Of a DNA stretch of 64,000 bases, positions 9,279 to 18,628 are shown one piece after another; within the stretch, counting starts at the first letter, position 1; the number at the start of each line of letters is the position of its first letter. The notes under the pieces were generated by a model, which was not told the DNA's origin, did not search any database, and saw nothing but the letters and a program-made list of their open reading frames with translations. The DNA comes from Stenotrophomonas sp. ESTM1D_MKCIP4_1 (GTDB lineage: Bacteria; Pseudomonadota; Gammaproteobacteria; Xanthomonadales; Xanthomonadaceae): the NCBI RefSeq assembly GCF_003086895.1, contig NZ_CP026004.1:1400731-1464730 (forward strand). Reading direction: 5' to 3'. Made by a program: the position numbers and the translations under genes.

Positions 9279-9954
9279 TTGGCTGCTCCCGGCCCGGCAG
9301 GGTGAGCACCCTTCCATCCTGCAGACGGGCGCTGAAGTGACCGCCGCGGTAGCCGTCGGCACGGGCTGGCAGGCGCCAGTGGCGATGCCGCGCGGCCAGG
9401 ACATAGCCGGCCAGGCCGGGCAGCAGCAGATGCGTCTGCCCCTGGGCATCCTCGTACGCCAGATCGCTCAGGCGGGCATGCCGGGCGCCCTCATTATGCA
9501 GTCTCAGAATGGGCTGCGATGCGCTCAGGCCGGTTTCCACCGACAGCCGTGGCTGCGCTCCGCCGGTATCGCCGCCGCGGAACAGGGGCAGGGAGTAGCG
9601 GGGCTGCTGGCGGTCGTCCGGGGTCAGCAGCACCCGGAAGGCCTGCTCCGAGGCCACCGCAGCGGGTGTGCGTGGCAGCAGCCAGACCCGCTGGCGGGCC
9701 CCGGCGGGCAGGTCGATCACGGTCGGGCTGGTGATGATCTGGTCGCTGGGCTGCAGCCGTTCGGCCCCGGTCTGCTGGTCCCAGGACCACACCTGCAGGC
9801 GCCCGCGCCAGGGCGTCGGGCCCGGGTTGTGCAGCCACAGTTCGGTGCGCCCGCCGGCCGTGGGCAACTGCAGGGTGGTCGGCGACAGTTCCAGCGCGGC
9901 GGCTGGCAGGGCCAGCAGCAGGGCCAGCAGCGCCGGAAGCCAGCGCAACCGCAT
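9250..9954 (-). CDS. second periplasmic pilus chaperone (PapD-like), last gene of the Csu-like operon
   Basis: Predicted periplasmic chaperone of 234 residues with a signal peptide (LPALLALLLALPAAALELSP). It has the PapD-type immunoglobulin-fold pattern: LSPTTLQLP, TELWLHNPGPTPWRGRLQVWSWDQ, QRVWLLPRTP and EQAFRVLLTPDD. Such proteins hold pilus subunits by donor-strand complementation until handed to the usher. This is the second chaperone of the operon (the first is at 13702-14457) and is clearly diverged from it. It starts within a four-base ATGA overlap with the small gene before it. Two chaperones in one archaic operon suggest one may serve a dedicated subunit; this is inference. Confidence 0.85.
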   Translation of the reverse strand: MRLRWLPALLALLLALPAAALELSPTTLQLPTAGGRTELWLHNPGPTPWRGRLQVWSWDQQTGAERLQPSDQIITSPTVIDLPAGARQRVWLLPRTPAAVASEQAFRVLLTPDDRQQPRYSLPLFRGGDTGGAQPRLSVETGLSASQPILRLHNEGARHARLSDLAYEDAQGQTHLLLPGLAGYVLAARHRHWRLPARADGYRGGHFSARLQDGRVLTLPGREQPIAVSATSGL

Positions 9955-10211
9955 CAGTAATAGACCGTGGGCGGCTCGGGCAGCGCGGGGCGGCTGTCGT
10001 CCGGGGGTGATGGGGCCAGTTCGCGCACCTGCGCGGGCAGGGTCGCCGCGTCACTGTACTGCACCGGTGCCGGGCAGGGCGCAGCCGTGCCGGGCGCATC
10101 GGTGCAGCCTGCGACCACCACCAGGCGGATCTGCAGCGGGCTGGCCACGGGCTCGGCCCGCGCCGTCATTGCTGTCGCCAGCAAGGCTGTCACCGTGAAT
10201 GCGCGTACCAC
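9954..10211 (-). CDS. small secreted protein, probable truncated spore coat U-like subunit
   Basis: An 85-residue product with a signal peptide (VTALLATAMTARAEP). It then has SPLQIRLVVVAGCTDAP, which resembles the first strands of spore coat U (SCPU) pilus subunits, where a Cys follows the hydrophobic strand. The rest is Pro-rich and ends PPTVYY, with no room for the remaining SCPU fold. It is likely real because its stop overlaps the start of the next chaperone (ATGA) and it sits in the operon. It could be a decayed subunit or a small accessory protein. Function unknown. Confidence 0.6.
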   Translation of the reverse strand: MVRAFTVTALLATAMTARAEPVASPLQIRLVVVAGCTDAPGTAAPCPAPVQYSDAATLPAQVRELAPSPPDDSRPALPEPPTVYY

Positions 10212-10305
10212 CGGCCCGTCCGCCCTGTTGAAATCCCTGAGCGCGGTATCGGCCGCAGGGCGCGGATCTGTAGCGCCGGGGAACGGTAGTCGAGCACGCT
10301 CGACG

Positions 10306-11349
10306 CTAATAGGTGATGGTCACCGTGATCCGATCGCTGTAGGTGCCGGCCGGGGGCTGTCCGCTGACCGGCGGCACGCGGCCGTAGATGGTCAGCTGCT
10401 GTGCGCTGCCGGTACCGGTGCCGCTGGCAGTGTCCACGTTGAGGGTGCTGCCCCAGCGCTGGCTGCGCCCAGCATCCCGGTACAGTTCGTAGTTGAGGTA
10501 GTAGCTGCTGCCGCCGATGGCCGTGCTCATGCGCCGGGTGAGGGTGGCGCTGGGATTGTTCAGGCCGTTGTTGAGGCTGACCTGGTAGGCGGTGTTCTTC
10601 AGGCAGGTCAGGGTGAGGGTGGCGGTCCGGTCGATGTTGCCGGGGATGCCGCCGGTGACATTGCCGAAATCCATCTGCGTGGTCACGTAGCTGCCGCACT
10701 GCGGCAGCACGTTGGCAGTGGCGGTGAAGCTGAAGGCGGCACTGGCAGTGGCGGTGCCGGTGGCGCCGCCGTTGCACGTGGCCGGGACCGTGGCGTTGCC
10801 CAGCAGCACCTCATTCCACGCCCAGGTAAGTACCACATTGGCGCCACTGAAGGTGCTGCTGTAGGCGCCCGATGCCAGCACCTGGCTGGCCGGGATCTGC
10901 GCGAACAACTGTGTGCTCTGCGCGCCGCTGCCGCCGGTCAGCAGGGGCACGTTGTAAGTCATGGCCAGTTCCTGTGCCGGTGGCGTGCCGCGCGGCAGCA
11001 GGCCGGTGGCCTGGCTGAAGCTGGCGGTGTTGTAAAGCTGGAAGTTCAGGGTGTCGCCGCTGCCGTTGGTCATCGTCCGCAGCGTCGTGGCGCTGCCGCC
11101 ACCGCTGCCGGGGCCGATGCCCACGCAGACGCGCACACCGGTCGTGGCCAGCAGGCTCAGCGCGGCCGTCGTGCAGGTCACGGTGATGTTCAGCGTGGCC
11201 GTGGTGGGGCCGGAGGCTGCGCTGCTGATGGTGCCGAACGGCAGCGTGGGGTTGGCCGTGGCCACGCAGGTTGCCGCAGCCCGCGCCGGCGCCATCGCCA
11301 GCAGGCCACCCAGCAGCACCAGCACCAGCAGGACATGGCGGACGGTCAT
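10306..11349 (-). CDS. two-domain spore coat U-type pilus tip subunit (CsuE-like)
   Basis: Predicted secreted pilus subunit or tip adhesin of 347 residues. After a signal peptide (LLVLVLLGGLLAMAPARA) come two tandem SCPU domains, about residues 25-185 and 200-347. Each begins with a Cys-containing strand (CVATANPTLPFGTISS; NVLPQCGSYVTTQMDFG). The last ends GTYSDRITVTITY, the typical C-terminal strand. Two-domain SCPU proteins after the usher are the tip adhesins of archaic Csu pili in Acinetobacter. The start at 11349 overlaps the usher stop (ATGA); the longer open frame upstream is only the usher gene read in another frame. Confidence 0.85.
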   Translation of the reverse strand: MTVRHVLLVLVLLGGLLAMAPARAAATCVATANPTLPFGTISSAASGPTTATLNITVTCTTAALSLLATTGVRVCVGIGPGSGGGSATTLRTMTNGSGDTLNFQLYNTASFSQATGLLPRGTPPAQELAMTYNVPLLTGGSGAQSTQLFAQIPASQVLASGAYSSTFSGANVVLTWAWNEVLLGNATVPATCNGGATGTATASAAFSFTATANVLPQCGSYVTTQMDFGNVTGGIPGNIDRTATLTLTCLKNTAYQVSLNNGLNNPSATLTRRMSTAIGGSSYYLNYELYRDAGRSQRWGSTLNVDTASGTGTGSAQQLTIYGRVPPVSGQPPAGTYSDRITVTITY

Positions 11350-13748
11350 GGTGCCGTCTCCGGGATGCACTGCAGCGTGACCGGGCGCGGCTGCGCACCC
11401 GTGGCCACCACCTGCGGCTGCGGCGGTACGCGGGTGCGGCACTGCCCACGGCTGGTGGTGATGTACAGCGCGGTACCGGGTGCCACCTCCTCCAGGTACA
11501 GCAGGCCGTCGTAGCCGATCGTGGCCTGGCGCCCGTCGGGCAGCCGCACCTCGCTGCCGGCCTCCAGCGGCTCGCCCTGCAGGTCCTGCAGGGTGAGGGT
11601 GATCGACGGTCGTGAGCGCAGCTGGAACGTCACCCCGGTACCGGCGCGCTGGCGCGGGGTCACCCAGTCCTCGATCCGGTCGGCCCGCATGTCCGCGGGC
11701 AGATCCAGCGTGTCGATCGAGACCCGGTTGCGCTGCCACGACATCAGCGGGCTGACCAGCAGCAGCCCGCGTTCGTCGGTCACGCCGATCAGGCGGTTTT
11801 CCAGCCGTACCGGCACGCCACCCACGCCGCTGGTACTGACCACCGCGAAGGCATCGGAGACCTCGCGCGTGGCGAACGCATGCCCGCCCATCCATACGAG
11901 GCTGCCGCTGGCATTGGCGTAGGCGAAGTTCAGATGGCTCTGCCGTGAGGCACCGAAGGCATAGCGGCCCACCTCGTTGAGAACGCCGACCTCGGCCAGG
12001 CCACCGATGCCATCGTCGCCGTGGCGTAGCTGGGCGCGCCAGCCGATGCCGCCGGCGCTGCCATCACCCGGCACCGGCTGGGTGATGTCGGCCACCCAGC
12101 TCTGCGCGTCGCCGTTGCGCTGGCTGGACAGGCTGGCCTGGCGGTTGTTGCCCAGGCTGGCGGTCAACGACAGGTAGATGCTGCGGTCGTCGGGCGTGTC
12201 CAGGTTCTGGTTCAGCGAAAGATAGGCGGACCAGCGTGGGCTCCAGCTGCGCGACCAGAACAGGCTGGCATAGCGGTTGTCTTCGCCGTCGGGGTAGCGC
12301 AGGCGCAGGTAGCTGGCACTGAGCGTGCCCAGTTTCAGCAGGTCCAGGCCGGCGGTGGCTTGTTCGCTGATGCTGGGCGGCAGGGTGTCCTGCAGCGCGC
12401 CGAGGTCGCGGAACTCGCCGTGGCTGCGCACGCTGCGCAGGTTGAAGTTGAAGCGCCGGTTGTTCCAGCTGTAGCCCACCGCCCACTGGCCGCCCTGCAG
12501 GCCCTGGTATCGGCTGTGCGCGTACGCCAGGTTGACCACGCCGGCAGCGCCCAGCTGCCACCAGCCACCCACGCCGGCTTCGGCCAGGCCGCCGCCGCCT
12601 TCGGCGTGGGCCTCGCCGGTGAAGCGGTCACTGATGCCGCCGCGCCAACTGGCGCTGGCCACGGTGCGGTTGTCATAGGCAAACGAGCGCTCACCGAACT
12701 GCTCGCGCAGCCGTCCCACCCCCAGCGACCAGTCCGACAGGCCCTTGGCCAGCAGCTGCTGGGTGCCGTAGAAGCTGAAATCCAGCGTCTGCATGCGCCC
12801 AAACGCATCGGTCACCACCACCTGTGCGTTGCCGGTACCACTGATGCCCGGTTGCGCCGCAAGCTGGAACGGGCCGATCGGCACCTGGCCGCTGTACTGG
12901 CGCAGCCCATCCACGTACAGCTCCACGGTGGAGGGCACCACGGCCTGGCCGAGGAAGGACGGCGTCGGGGTCAGCACCCGGTAGGGCTGCAGGCCATAGT
13001 TGCGCCCGATCTGGATGCCGCCCATGCGGACCGGCCGTGACCAGTCGACGAAGCCGCTGTAGAAATCGCCCACTTCAAGGGTCAGCGCCTGCTCGGGGAA
13101 ATCGAGGGTCCAGCGCGTGTCCAGGCGCACGCTGTCGCCGCGCCAGCGGCGGTCCTCGGCCTGCTGGAAGCGGCGGCTGATGGCGGTGTTCTCGAACGTG
13201 CCGCTGCCGAGCCCGAATACGCGCAGTTCCGATGCCAGGCTGAGGGTGGCCAGATCGTCCACCTGGCTGCCGTAAAGGTCGTAGTTGAGCAGCACGCCCG
13301 GCGACGCCTTGCCGGCGGGCGCGGCCACCTGCGGGCGGCTCAGCACGGTGGTGGGAAGGGTCAGCTGGTCCAGCGGCACGTCCAGGGCCAGGGTCTGCAG
13401 CGAGGCGTCGTAGCGCACCACCACGCCCGCGATCTGGTCCAGGAACACCGGCGCCGGGCCGCGCGCATTGAAGCCGAGCTGGCGCAGCACCTCAGGGCTG
13501 GCCTGCAGGCGCCCGCCGCTTTCGGTGAATGGCAGCAACCCACGCGGCGTGCTGTTCAGAAGCACATCCAGATAGAGCGTCTGCGTCGCGGTCAGTGGGG
13601 TGGGCGGCGGCAGGATTGCATCGGCCGATACCCCGGAGACATCGGCGGCGAGCGTCGCCGCAGGAGCCAGGGCCGCAGCCAGCAGCGCGCTCACCAGGGC
13701 CTCAGCGAGCCGGTGGCGACGATAGCGGTGTCTGCTCGGACTCGCCAT
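11346..13748 (-). CDS. outer-membrane usher of an archaic chaperone-usher pilus (CsuD-like)
   Basis: Outer-membrane secretion pore and assembly platform for the pilus. The 800-residue product has a signal peptide (ALVSALLAAALAPAATLA), an N-terminal chaperone-binding region (LYLDVLLNSTPRGLLPF), a long beta-barrel rich in aromatic strand ends, the plug-type segment STVELYVDGLRQYSGQVPIGPF, and a C-terminal domain ending in RPVTLQCIP. The usher motif GLDLLKLG and FSFYGTQQLLAKGLSDWSLGVGRLRE support the call. Its start overlaps the preceding chaperone by 47 bp; a later start would cut into the signal peptide, so 13748 was kept. Confidence 0.9.
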   Translation of the reverse strand: MASPSRHRYRRHRLAEALVSALLAAALAPAATLAADVSGVSADAILPPPTPLTATQTLYLDVLLNSTPRGLLPFTESGGRLQASPEVLRQLGFNARGPAPVFLDQIAGVVVRYDASLQTLALDVPLDQLTLPTTVLSRPQVAAPAGKASPGVLLNYDLYGSQVDDLATLSLASELRVFGLGSGTFENTAISRRFQQAEDRRWRGDSVRLDTRWTLDFPEQALTLEVGDFYSGFVDWSRPVRMGGIQIGRNYGLQPYRVLTPTPSFLGQAVVPSTVELYVDGLRQYSGQVPIGPFQLAAQPGISGTGNAQVVVTDAFGRMQTLDFSFYGTQQLLAKGLSDWSLGVGRLREQFGERSFAYDNRTVASASWRGGISDRFTGEAHAEGGGGLAEAGVGGWWQLGAAGVVNLAYAHSRYQGLQGGQWAVGYSWNNRRFNFNLRSVRSHGEFRDLGALQDTLPPSISEQATAGLDLLKLGTLSASYLRLRYPDGEDNRYASLFWSRSWSPRWSAYLSLNQNLDTPDDRSIYLSLTASLGNNRQASLSSQRNGDAQSWVADITQPVPGDGSAGGIGWRAQLRHGDDGIGGLAEVGVLNEVGRYAFGASRQSHLNFAYANASGSLVWMGGHAFATREVSDAFAVVSTSGVGGVPVRLENRLIGVTDERGLLLVSPLMSWQRNRVSIDTLDLPADMRADRIEDWVTPRQRAGTGVTFQLRSRPSITLTLQDLQGEPLEAGSEVRLPDGRQATIGYDGLLYLEEVAPGTALYITTSRGQCRTRVPPQPQVVATGAQPRPVTLQCIPETAP

Positions 13749-14457
13749 TGAGCTTGGCCGTGATCTGGTCGTTGTCGCGGTCGATCGCCGTGCGTTCCAG
13801 CGGCCAGCGCATCACCTGGCCGGGCAGGACATAGCCGAGCAGCCCGGGGTGGACGATGCGTGGCCGCTCGGCGCTGCCCAGCGCCAGATCGGCGATCTGC
13901 GCATGGCTGTTGCCGCTGTTGCGGATCTCCACGCCCATGCGTCCGTCATCCAGGCGCACCAGCTGCGCCTGCAGCTGCGGCGCCAGTTTCATGCCGCCGC
14001 CGGGCTGGATGAACACCGGGATCGAATAGCGCAGCACGAACTGCATGCCTTCGGCGCGGGTGGCCAGGTCCGGCACCTCGTCGACGATCAGGCGGTAGTA
14101 CTGCTGCTGGGAAGGGGCCTGCGGGTCGCTGCGGATCACCCGTATCAGCTGCTGCTGCCCGGCGGCCATGTCCTGCATGGGGGGCGTGGCCATCAGGTCG
14201 GTGGTGGGCAGCAGTTGTTCCTCGCCGGCCTGCTGGGTCCAGCGGAACACCCGTACCTGCACTTTCACGGGCGCGGCACCGCTGTTGGTCAGCCACAGCT
14301 CGGCGGCGCGCTGGCGCGGGTCCATCTGCAGGCTGGTCGGTGCGACCTGCATGCTGGTCGCGGCCCATGAGCTGGCGCCGGGCACAAGGACGAGCAGCAG
14401 CGCCACCCCGGCGCTGCGCCACGGGCGGGGCAGGGACATCCGATGTGCCCCCATCAA
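13702..14457 (-). CDS. periplasmic pilus chaperone (CsuC-like)
   Basis: PapD-fold chaperone of 251 residues that should escort the pilin encoded just before it. A signal peptide spans about residues 10-33. The first domain carries MQVAPTSLQMDPRQRAAELWLTNSG and KVQVRVFRWTQQAGEEQL, followed by GQQQLIRVIRSDPQAPSQQQYYRL, where Arg and the alternating hydrophobic strand are the chaperone signature. Its ATG overlaps the pilin stop by four bases, and its 3' end runs 47 bp into the usher gene. Order pilin-chaperone-usher-tip matches a compact Csu operon. Confidence 0.9.
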   Translation of the reverse strand: MMGAHRMSLPRPWRSAGVALLLVLVPGASSWAATSMQVAPTSLQMDPRQRAAELWLTNSGAAPVKVQVRVFRWTQQAGEEQLLPTTDLMATPPMQDMAAGQQQLIRVIRSDPQAPSQQQYYRLIVDEVPDLATRAEGMQFVLRYSIPVFIQPGGGMKLAPQLQAQLVRLDDGRMGVEIRNSGNSHAQIADLALGSAERPRIVHPGLLGYVLPGQVMRWPLERTAIDRDNDQITAKLNGESEQTPLSSPPAR

Positions 14458-14987
14458 TAGGTGATCGTGGCGGTGACCGTGTCCAGATAGTTACCGGCCG
14501 CGGCGTTGTTGGTGCTCAGGTTGGTGATCTGGCCATAGACGGTATAGGGAACCGCCAGGCCCGTGCCGATGCCGGCCTGGGTGTTGGTGCCGGAGGTGGC
14601 ACCCCACACGAGGGTGCGGGCGGCGTCCTGGTAGAGCTGGTAGCCGACGAAGTTGTTGGAGGTCACCGCGGCGTTGGTGTTCTTCATCCGCCGGGTAGTC
14701 ACATCATTGGCGGTGCCCGCATTGGCGCCGGCATTGAGCGAGATCGTGTACGGGGTCAGTGCCGAGCACTGCGCCGTCACCGAACCCTGGGCCAGGGTGG
14801 GCGTGGCGGTGGTCGAGGCCGCCGTGCCGAAGTCGACGTTGGTTGCGGCGGCGGCGGTGATCGTGCACGCCTTGGTGACGATGAGGGTGACGTTGAACGT
14901 GGTGGTATCGGCGGCGGTGGCGGGGCCGGCAACAGCCAGCAGCAGGGCCCAGGCCAAGGGGCAACGAACGGCGGATCGCATGGACAA
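14454..14987 (-). CDS. spore coat U-domain major pilin (CsuA/B-like)
   Basis: Secreted structural subunit of 177 residues, first gene of the pilus operon. It has a signal peptide (PLAWALLLAVAGPATAA) and one SCPU domain with the N-terminal strand TFNVTLIVTKACTITAA, VDFGTAAS, the second Cys in VTAQCSALTPYTISLNAG, and the ending GNYLDTVTATITY. The strong ribosome binding site GGAGGT sits seven bases before the ATG. Archaic SCPU pili mediate biofilm formation on abiotic surfaces in Acinetobacter; the same use here is inferred. It is transcribed divergently from map across a 234-bp gap. Confidence 0.9.
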   Translation of the reverse strand: MSMRSAVRCPLAWALLLAVAGPATAADTTTFNVTLIVTKACTITAAAATNVDFGTAASTTATPTLAQGSVTAQCSALTPYTISLNAGANAGTANDVTTRRMKNTNAAVTSNNFVGYQLYQDAARTLVWGATSGTNTQAGIGTGLAVPYTVYGQITNLSTNNAAAGNYLDTVTATITY

Positions 14988-15221
14988 CCTCCCTGACCCG
15001 AAGGTCTGCTGAACAGGACGGTGCGGCAGGTTGGGCGCCGCAGCAGATGGCGTTCGCGTTCAGCCTAGAGCGGGTAAGTGTCTGTATTCAGTGATAATTG
15101 CGGCGGACAAAGCGTCGGCTGGTTCACGTTTTCACAGTCCTTGCCGTATCCGTGCATCGTCCGTGCGGCCAGTTGGGTGGCGTTCGTTCAGATTGTGGCC
15201 GGATCGGCGATAATGGGTGCC

Positions 15222-15998
15222 ATGAGCGTGAATCTGAAAACCCCGCAGGAAATCGAGATGATGCGCATCGCCGGCCGCCTGGCCAGCGAAGTGCTCGACA
15301 TCGTCACCCCCCACGTCAAGCCCGGTGTCACCACCGAGGAACTGGACCGCATCTGCCACGACCACATCGTGAACGTGCAGGGCGCCACTCCGGCCAACGT
15401 CGGCTACCGCGGCTTCCCCAAGACCGTGTGCACCTCGGTCAACAATGTCATCTGCCACGGCATCCCCAGCGAAGGGAAGGTGCTGAAGGACGGCGACATC
15501 GTCAACATCGACGTCACCGTCATCAAGGACGGCTGGCATGGCGATACCAGCCGCATGTACTTCGTCGGCACGCCGTCGGTGATGGCCCGCCGCCTGGTGG
15601 AAGCCACCTACGAAGCCATGTGGCGGGGCATCCGCGCGGTGCGTCCGGGGGCGACCCTGGGCGACATCGGCCATGCCATCCAGAGCTATGCCGAAAGCGA
15701 GCGTTTCAGCGTGGTGCGCGAGTACTGCGGCCACGGCATCGGCAAGATCTACCACGATGAGCCGCAGGTGGTGCATTACGGGCGCCCGGGCCAGGGCCTG
15801 GTGCTGCAGCCGGGCATGACCTTCACCATCGAGCCGATGATCAACGAGGGCACCCGCTACAACAAGGTGCTGCCCGACGGCTGGACCGTGGTGACCAAGG
15901 ACCGCAAGCTGTCCGCGCAGTGGGAGCACATGATCGCCGTCACCGAGACCGGCGTGGATGTGCTGACCCTGTCGCCGGGCGAATCGCAGGTCTCCTGA
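15222..15998 (+). CDS. map: type I methionine aminopeptidase
   Basis: Removes the initiator Met from nascent proteins; a cytoplasmic two-metal enzyme. The 258 residues show all five metal ligands in context: VNIDVTVI, GDTSRMYF, EYCGHGIGK, FTIEPM and QWEHMIAV. The frame is open much further upstream. The start was set at the ATG at 15222 (MSVNLKTPQEIEMM, the family N-terminus); an in-frame ATG at 15213 is possible. GATAAT at 15208-15213 resembles a -10 box, which would leave almost no leader. It is followed two bases later by glnD. Confidence 0.95.
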   Translation: MSVNLKTPQEIEMMRIAGRLASEVLDIVTPHVKPGVTTEELDRICHDHIVNVQGATPANVGYRGFPKTVCTSVNNVICHGIPSEGKVLKDGDIVNIDVTVIKDGWHGDTSRMYFVGTPSVMARRLVEATYEAMWRGIRAVRPGATLGDIGHAIQSYAESERFSVVREYCGHGIGKIYHDEPQVVHYGRPGQGLVLQPGMTFTIEPMINEGTRYNKVLPDGWTVVTKDRKLSAQWEHMIAVTETGVDVLTLSPGESQVS

Positions 15999-16000
15999 CG

Positions 16001-18628
16001 ATGCTGCCGGCGGGTTCACTGCTGGACGCGCCGGCCGACTCGCTCGACGATCCCGAATGGGCGTCTGCCGCGCGGCAGGCGCTGCAGCAGGCCGATGCGC
16101 GCCTGTACCGCCGCTTCGACCAGGGCGACAACATCGAGCGGCTGATCGCGCTGCGCGCACGTGCCGCCGACCATCTGATCCGCCTGGCATGGCAGCGCTG
16201 CCTGCCGGCCGACAGTGGCTTGTCAGTGTTCGCGGTGGGCGGCTACGGGCGGGGTGAACTGTTCCCCCGCTCGGACATCGATCTGCTGGTGTTCGGCGAT
16301 GCGCCCGCGCAGCTGGCCCACCAGGCTGCGCTGTCGCGCCTGTTCGCGCTGTTGTGGGACTGCGGCCTGCCGGTCAGCCATGCCGTGCGTTCGGCCGCGC
16401 AGTGCCGCGAGGCGGCCGCGGACCAGACCGTATTGACGGCATTGATCGAAGCGCGCCCGATCGTGGCCGACGATGCTGCCCGGCGCGCGCTGCGCTGGGC
16501 GATTGATGACCGCGAGCTGTGGCCGGCACGCGCGTTCTTCCTGGCCAAGCTCGAGGAACTGCGCACCCGCCATGAGCGCTTCGGCGACACCGCCGACAAC
16601 CTGGAGCCGGACCTGAAGGATGGCCCCGGTGGCCTGCGCGACCTCAACACGCTGGGCTGGATGGCGCTGCGCGCGTTCGGCGTGCGCGATCTGGAAGCGC
16701 TGGTCGGGCTGGGCCACCTGGGCGCCGATGAAGCCGCCGCGCTGAAGCGCGAGCGGGCCGTGCTGGCACGCCTGCGTTTCGGCCTGCACCTGGTGGCGCG
16801 GCGCCCGGAAGAGCGCCTGCGTTTTGATTACCAGAAGACCCTGGCCGCGCGCCTGGGCTTCGAGGACGACGCCGAGAACCTGGGCGTCGAAAAAATGATG
16901 CAGGGCTTCTACCGCGCCGCCCTGGTGGTGCGCCGGATCAGCGACCGCCTGCTGCAGCGGTTCGAGGAACAGTTCGACGGCGAGGCAATGCCGGAACCAC
17001 TGACCGTCGGCTTTTCGCTGCGCCGCGGCTACCTGGCCGCCAATGATGCGGACTGGCCCTGCGGCGATATCGGCCAGGTGTTCGCGCTGTTCGCCAGCTG
17101 GGCCAACAACCCGCAGGTGCGCGGCCTGCACTCGCTCACGGCGCGCGCGCTGGCCGAGGCGCTGCCGGTGCTGCCGGCCTACGACCGCGCCGACGCCAAT
17201 GCACGCGAACAGTTCATGGCGCTGCTGCGTGGCCAGCGCCCGGTCGACACGCTTTCGCGCATGGCGCGGCTGGGTGTGCTCGGACAGTGGATTCCTGCGT
17301 TTGCCCAGGTCAGCGGGCGCATGCAGTTCGATCTGTTTCATGTCTACACGGTCGATCAGCACACGCTGATGGTCCTGCGCAACATCGGCCTGTTCGCCAG
17401 CAGCCGTGCCGACGAGCGTTTCTCCATCGCCCATGAAGTCTGGCCGCGCCTGCGCAAGCCGGAACTGCTGCTGCTGGCGGGCCTGTTCCATGACATCGCC
17501 AAGGGCCGCGGTGGCGACCATTCCGAACTGGGTGCGGTGGACGCGCGGGCGTTCTGCCAGGCCCAGGCACTGAGCGGCACCGATACCGAGCTGGTGGCCT
17601 GGCTGGTGGAGCAGCACCTGCGCATGTCGGTGACCGCGCAGAAACAGGACATCGCCGATCCGGCGGTGATCCATCGGTTCGCCACGCTGGTCGGCAGCCG
17701 TGACCGCCTCGATTACCTGTACCTGCTGACCTGCGCCGATATCGCCGGCACCAGCCCGAAACTCTGGAATGCGTGGAAGGACCGGCTGCTGGCCGATCTG
17801 TACTTCGCCACCCGGCGCGCGCTGCGCGATGGGCTGGAGCACCCGATGCCGGCCGCCGAGCGGGTGGCCGAGGCGCGTGACAGCGTGCGTGCGCTGGTGC
17901 GCGAGCAGGGCTATGACGATGCCACCATCGACCGCCAGTTCGCGGTGATGCCCGACGAGGGGTTCATGCGCCTGCGCCCGGAACAGCTGGCCTGGCAGGC
18001 CTCGGCACTGGTGCCGGTCAAGCAGGGCCACACCCTGGTGAAGGTGCGCCGGATCAGCGTTGACGACCCCGCGCTGGAAGTGTTCGTGCACTCGCCTGAC
18101 CGCGACGGCCTGTTCGCTGCGATCGTGATGACCCTGGACCGCAAGGGCTACGGCATCCATCGCGCGCGCGTGCTGGATGGCCCCTCGGACACCATTTTCG
18201 ATACGTTTGAAGTCAGCCCGGCCGATACCTTTGCCGATGGCAGCAGCGCCAACCTTGAAGCGGCGCTGCGCGAAGCGCTGAGCGGTGATCTGACCCGGCT
18301 GCGTCCGTCGCGGCGGGTGGTGCCCCGTCAGCTGCGCCACTTCCGTTTCGTTCCGCGCATCGAGTTCCGCGATGAACCCGGTGCCACCCGATTCGCCCTG
18401 GTCGCTCCCGACCGCCCCGGCCTGCTGGCCGACGTGGCGTTCGTGCTGCGCAACCAGGGCCTGCGCGTGCATGACGCGCGCATTGCCACGTTCGGCGAAC
18501 GCGCCGAAGACACCTTCGTGATCAGTGACGAACACGACCTCCCCCTGACCGAACCCGCCCGGCAGCAGCTGCATGACGCAATGCTGGCCTGCCTGGACCC
18601 TGATCGAAACGCCGGAGACCCCACCTGA
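16001..18628 (+). CDS. glnD: bifunctional [protein-PII] uridylyltransferase / uridylyl-removing enzyme
   Basis: Senses glutamine and adds or removes UMP on PII proteins, controlling nitrogen assimilation. The 875-residue product has the nucleotidyltransferase motif [17 protein letters not shown] near residues 80-96, an HD domain with [17 protein letters not shown] near residue 495, and two C-terminal ACT domains (from about residues 690 and 800). This is the full GlnD architecture. The start at 16001 lies two bases after the map stop; its stop overlaps the dapD start (TGATG). The map-glnD-dapD order is also seen in other gammaproteobacteria. Confidence 0.96.
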   Translation: MLPAGSLLDAPADSLDDPEWASAARQALQQADARLYRRFDQGDNIERLIALRARAADHLIRLAWQRCLPADSGLSVFAVGGYGRGELFPRSDIDLLVFGDAPAQLAHQAALSRLFALLWDCGLPVSHAVRSAAQCREAAADQTVLTALIEARPIVADDAARRALRWAIDDRELWPARAFFLAKLEELRTRHERFGDTADNLEPDLKDGPGGLRDLNTLGWMALRAFGVRDLEALVGLGHLGADEAAALKRERAVLARLRFGLHLVARRPEERLRFDYQKTLAARLGFEDDAENLGVEKMMQGFYRAALVVRRISDRLLQRFEEQFDGEAMPEPLTVGFSLRRGYLAANDADWPCGDIGQVFALFASWANNPQVRGLHSLTARALAEALPVLPAYDRADANAREQFMALLRGQRPVDTLSRMARLGVLGQWIPAFAQVSGRMQFDLFHVYTVDQHTLMVLRNIGLFASSRADERFSIAHEVWPRLRKPELLLLAGLFHDIAKGRGGDHSELGAVDARAFCQAQALSGTDTELVAWLVEQHLRMSVTAQKQDIADPAVIHRFATLVGSRDRLDYLYLLTCADIAGTSPKLWNAWKDRLLADLYFATRRALRDGLEHPMPAAERVAEARDSVRALVREQGYDDATIDRQFAVMPDEGFMRLRPEQLAWQASALVPVKQGHTLVKVRRISVDDPALEVFVHSPDRDGLFAAIVMTLDRKGYGIHRARVLDGPSDTIFDTFEVSPADTFADGSSANLEAALREALSGDLTRLRPSRRVVPRQLRHFRFVPRIEFRDEPGATRFALVAPDRPGLLADVAFVLRNQGLRVHDARIATFGERAEDTFVISDEHDLPLTEPARQQLHDAMLACLDPDRNAGDPT

